From Actinoalloteichus fjordicus (GTDB lineage Bacteria; Actinomycetota; Actinomycetes; Mycobacteriales; Pseudonocardiaceae): a stretch of DNA of 64,000 nt. The stretch's first letter is position 1. The number at the start of each line of letters is the position of its first letter. Positions 61,247 to 64,000 of the stretch are shown piece after piece. Location of the stretch: NCBI RefSeq assembly GCF_001941625.1, contig NZ_CP016076.1, forward strand, positions 3,534,001 to 3,598,000. The letters are read 5' to 3'. The translations under genes were made by a program, and so were the position numbers. The notes beneath the pieces are model-generated. The model worked only from the letters and a program-made list of their open reading frames with translations. It did not search any database and was not told where the DNA came from.

Positions 61247-62377
61247 TCATCTCGGTATGTGTTCTGGGGAGTCGGTCTCGGTAGTGCTCACCGTGGACCG
61301 CTCCCAGCGTCGTTGGAGTCCGTCGAGCATCCGGTCGATCATGTCCTGCGTCACATGCGAGTAGATGCCTGCGACGCCGCGCATCCGATGTCCGAGCCGC
61401 TTGTGTTGCAGAACCTCCGGGACGGTGTCCTCGATGAGCCACGTCTTGTGTGTGTGGCGTAGATCATGGAAGTGGAATCCGGGCAGCAGCGGCGCCCATC
61501 CACGCCGAGGAAGCCCCGCCACGGCGGGGACCCAGAACCGGTCGCGGAAGTTCGACCTGCGCAGCAGGCCCCCGTCGGTTCCGGTGAACACGTGCTCGTG
61601 GTCCTGTTCGTTTCGGTGAGCACGAAGGGAGTCACGCAGGAACGGCGGCAGATGCACCAGGCGCACCGACGCAGGTGTCTTCGGCGGGCCCAACTCCACC
61701 CGACCGCCGATCTCGTGCAGGGCCCCGAAACGCGCATCCACCCGGATGGTGCCCGCGGTCATGTCGACGCCCGTCCACCGCAGCCCGGCCAGCTCACCCC
61801 ACCGCAACCCGGTATAGGCACCGGTCACCACCAACAGGCGATGCGTCGCATCCAGACGCCCGGCGATCCGCTCGACCTGCCACGGCGCCGCATGCGGTCG
61901 CTCCTCCCCCGCCCCGACACTGACGCGCAGTCTCCGACACGGATTCGTGCCGATCAGCCCCTCCTCGACTGCCTCCCCGAGGATCATCGAGAACTGCGAC
62001 ACCACATCGGCCACCGTCGGCTCCGCCAACCGACGCCGCAACTGCTTCACCCACGACTTCACCGCCATCCGGCTGATCTCCGACAACGGCAGGTCCCCGA
62101 ACCGAGGCAGAATGTGATTCCGCAGATGGGACTGGTACTTCGCCCACGTCCCCCGCGACACGTCATGCGCCTGCTCCCACTCCTGCACCCACTCCCGCAA
62201 GGACACCCGCCCCGCCGACGGGTCGACGAACGTCCCCCGCCGCTGATCCGACTCCACATCCGCCGCACGCTCCCGGGCCGCCGCCATCGAGACGAAACCG
62301 GCCTCCGACGTCAACGACCCGTCCGGCAACCGATACCGCACCCGATAACCACTCCCCCGTCTCTCCGCCCACGCCAT
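61247..62377 (-). CDS. tyrosine recombinase/integrase
   Basis: 376 residues. The Arm/AP2-like N-terminus is GSGYRVRYRLPDGSLTSEAG. The core-binding domain has WEQAHDVSRGTWAKYQSHLR. Catalytic residues are TGAYTGLRWGELAGLRW (Arg), FHFHDLRHTHKTWLIE (His-x2-Arg), LGHRMRGVAGIYSHVT (His and the Tyr nucleophile). The ATG at 62377 follows GGAAGGAG. It ends next to the tRNA fragment at 61111, the normal place for an integrase beside its att site. Confidence 0.92.
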   Translation of the reverse strand: MAWAERRGSGYRVRYRLPDGSLTSEAGFVSMAAARERAADVESDQRRGTFVDPSAGRVSLREWVQEWEQAHDVSRGTWAKYQSHLRNHILPRFGDLPLSEISRMAVKSWVKQLRRRLAEPTVADVVSQFSMILGEAVEEGLIGTNPCRRLRVSVGAGEERPHAAPWQVERIAGRLDATHRLLVVTGAYTGLRWGELAGLRWTGVDMTAGTIRVDARFGALHEIGGRVELGPPKTPASVRLVHLPPFLRDSLRAHRNEQDHEHVFTGTDGGLLRRSNFRDRFWVPAVAGLPRRGWAPLLPGFHFHDLRHTHKTWLIEDTVPEVLQHKRLGHRMRGVAGIYSHVTQDMIDRMLDGLQRRWERSTVSTTETDSPEHIPR

Positions 62378-63572
62378 GACCAGACTCCTTCCACCGTGAT
62401 GCCACCGCGCCCGCCCGGACGGGCAGGGCATTCCAATTCCCGCTTCCCACACCACTAAAGAGCAAGCGGTATGTGTTCACCCCCGACCATGACGCCCCGG
62501 AGACACCGAACCCCCGCCTCCGGCACCGACTGCCGTGACCACCGCACTCGCCTACGGTCGGCGTCTGTCCCACCGCCCGCGTCGTCAACCACCCGCCCGG
62601 CGAGCGACACCCCTGAACTCCGCCGAACCACCACGATTTCGACACCACACACGCCAGAGATGCCCTGGACCGATACACCACCCGGCGATCCCAGCTGGCA
62701 GGGCCCTCCTGCTCCGCACGTCGCGATGACCTGGCCAAGGGCGGGCTAATGCCCGACCGGTTGCATCCGTTCAAAGGCCATCTGGCGCAACAACGGGAAC
62801 CGCGTCGAGTGTCCTACCGCAGCCGAGCCGGTAAGGCGCGACTCACATCGGCTCCAGGCACAGGCCAGTGTTCACGTCGGTGTGGGCCAACCTCGACATC
62901 CTCTTCTCACGGCAAGCCGACGCACTGCGGCACGTCATCGAGACCGACCCAGCCCTCACCGGCGTGATCCCGGACGACTACACCACCCGAAGGAAACTAG
63001 GGTACGGAGTCGTCAGCTATGAGCTCGACTACGCAGAAAGCCGCCGCAATAAGTCTTGGTTGGTCGACCAGCCCATGCTGTCACCACACGCGCTGCGTGC
63101 GCGGTAATAACACAGCCGAGTAAGGGCCCTACGCCGCAAAGTTCCGCTCGGCCTGATAGATGATCTCCAGCGGCCCGTCGCGGCGGACCGGTCACCCGAC
63201 TCACACAGCACGTACTCCGCTGTGCGCTCGCATCGGGCCCAAGCAGCTGGTGGTTGAGCCGCGCGGCTGTACGCCAGCCACGCCGAAGCGGACATTCTTC
63301 AGGAGACCCTCACCGCCTACGGGCAGCAGGTCTGCCGTCTTCTTCCCGGTCGATCTCTGCTTCTGTTCGGAGTGTCGGAGCATTTCACAGATCCAGGAGG
63401 CGTTAACCCGACTCGACGCGGATGCGCCAGCTTCTCGGTATGAGTATGTCGCAGCGACGCATTGCAGCGATGACCCGACAGAATCCGTGGGGATCTCCGA
63501 GATCATCAGATATCAGACACTGTCTGGTGTGTCTCGCTGGTCATGCCGGAACCGTCGGGTGATGATCCTACG
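62378..63572. other. stretch without a confident gene
   Basis: About 1.2 kb upstream of the integrase gene. The only frame with normal composition is at 62868-63107 (plus), described separately. At 63120-63560 the composition is lower in GC and no frame is convincing on either strand. Confidence 0.45.
62868..63107 (+). pseudogene. possible fragment of a hypothetical protein
   Basis: A 79-residue frame from GTG: VWANLDILFSRQADALRHVI, IPDDYTTRRKLGYGVVSYEL and RRNKSWLVDQPMLSPHALRA. It reads like the end of a longer folded protein, without a proper start. No family is recognised. Confidence 0.3.
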
Positions 63573-64000
63573 ATGTCGGTTCTGCTGCTCATCGATGTCG
63601 ACAACGTGATCGGTGGGAACAATCCCCGCCCCGAGACGGTCACGTCCCACGTCCAGGCCCTGACAGCGGTGGTCGAAGCTGCGACGAACACCCGACCGAC
63701 GATCGCTGCGGGCTATCGCCGTCCGGAATCGGGTTCCGCGGCCATCGCCGACGCTCTTCGCGCTCTCGATGTCACGGCGTTACCCGTCGCCGAAGGTCGG
63801 GACGCTTCCGACAACGCGTTGCTGCGCTGGGCGGCGGAGACGAGGACCGAGTCGACACGGTTCTTCGTCGCGTCAGCCGACCGCGCTTTCGCCGCCGTGG
63901 CCGAGTGGGGATCTCTGGAGGTCGTCGTATGGGACGAGCAACCAGTCGCGGGGGTCCTTTCGCGATCCGCACGGCGAGTACATCGAGTCGCCAGACCACC
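63573..64000 (+). CDS. NYN/PIN-like domain protein (partial)
   Basis: The gene runs off the window; 142 codons are visible without a stop. VLLLIDVDNVIGG holds the first acidic cluster (DxDN), EGRDASDNALLRWAAETR the second, and FFVASADRAFAAVAEWG the third (SxDxxF), matching the NYN (LabA-like) ribonuclease layout. The ATG at 63573 lacks a strong ribosome site. Such proteins act in RNA turnover or appear as toxin-like effectors; here the role is open. Confidence 0.7.
   Translation, partial: MSVLLLIDVDNVIGGNNPRPETVTSHVQALTAVVEAATNTRPTIAAGYRRPESGSAAIADALRALDVTALPVAEGRDASDNALLRWAAETRTESTRFFVASADRAFAAVAEWGSLEVVVWDEQPVAGVLSRSARRVHRVARP

Overview
The window is high-GC actinobacterial DNA. GTG starts, 4-bp ATGA/GTGA gene overlaps, WhiB and XRE regulators, an F420-type LLM oxidoreductase, a DUF5703 protein and an AICE-like element all fit Pseudonocardiaceae or close relatives (Actinoalloteichus or Saccharothrix type). 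This taxonomic placement is inference; no rRNA or species marker is present.

1-12.4 kb looks like ordinary chromosome. It holds a GntR/VOC/NAD(P)-binding group with a 36-bp perfect palindrome, a divergent ArsR/Old-Yellow-Enzyme pair, a decayed SDR gene, a histidine phosphatase, a MarR regulator, and a translationally coupled LLM oxidoreductase-uppP pair ending in a 17-bp hairpin. A Tat-exported beta-carbonic anhydrase, a lipoprotein beta-propeller with DUF5703, an M20 peptidase and tRNA-Leu(GAG) follow.

12.37-23.37 kb is an integrated element bounded by a 20-bp direct repeat of the tRNA-Leu 3' end. It encodes a large serine recombinase, an FtsK/SpoIIIE translocase, WhiB, excisionase-like and XRE regulators around an 11-bp inverted repeat, two tail-to-tail HTH-NUDIX paralogues flanking a cupin, and a low-GC HNH-transmembrane protein. 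23.4-25.25 kb carries a second integration module (AbrB-like protein plus tyrosine integrase) ending in a tRNA 3'-end fragment next to a 19-bp perfect hairpin.

25.7-38.4 kb is accessory DNA. It contains a Gabija-type pair (GajA OLD nuclease, GajB UvrD helicase), then two tandem minus-strand runs of tightly overlapping small genes (nine genes, mostly unrecognised, one with a HicA-like C-terminus), MarR, HTH/TPR regulators, a YdcF protein and a GNAT. 38.6-49.2 kb is an orphan small-molecule cluster: NUDIX, PIG-L deacetylase, hexapeptide acyltransferase, aldo/keto reductase, sugar epimerase, HAD phosphatase, AMP ligase, acyl-CoA dehydrogenase-like protein, YjeF-type kinase, a TrpD paralogue with altered motifs and an NDK-like protein.

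49.5-60.7 kb is a complete subtype I-B CRISPR-Cas locus (cas6-cas8-cas7-cas5-cas3-cas4-cas1-cas2, every junction overlapping). It is flanked by two arrays (9 and 17 repeats) with related repeats and homologous leaders that face the cas operon, so the arrays are transcribed outward. The island closes at a further tRNA 3' fragment with a tyrosine integrase (61.1-62.4 kb). The last gene, a NYN-domain protein, runs off the edge. Together the element, Gabija, the small-ORF runs and CRISPR-Cas read as a layered mobile and defence island between tRNA scars.
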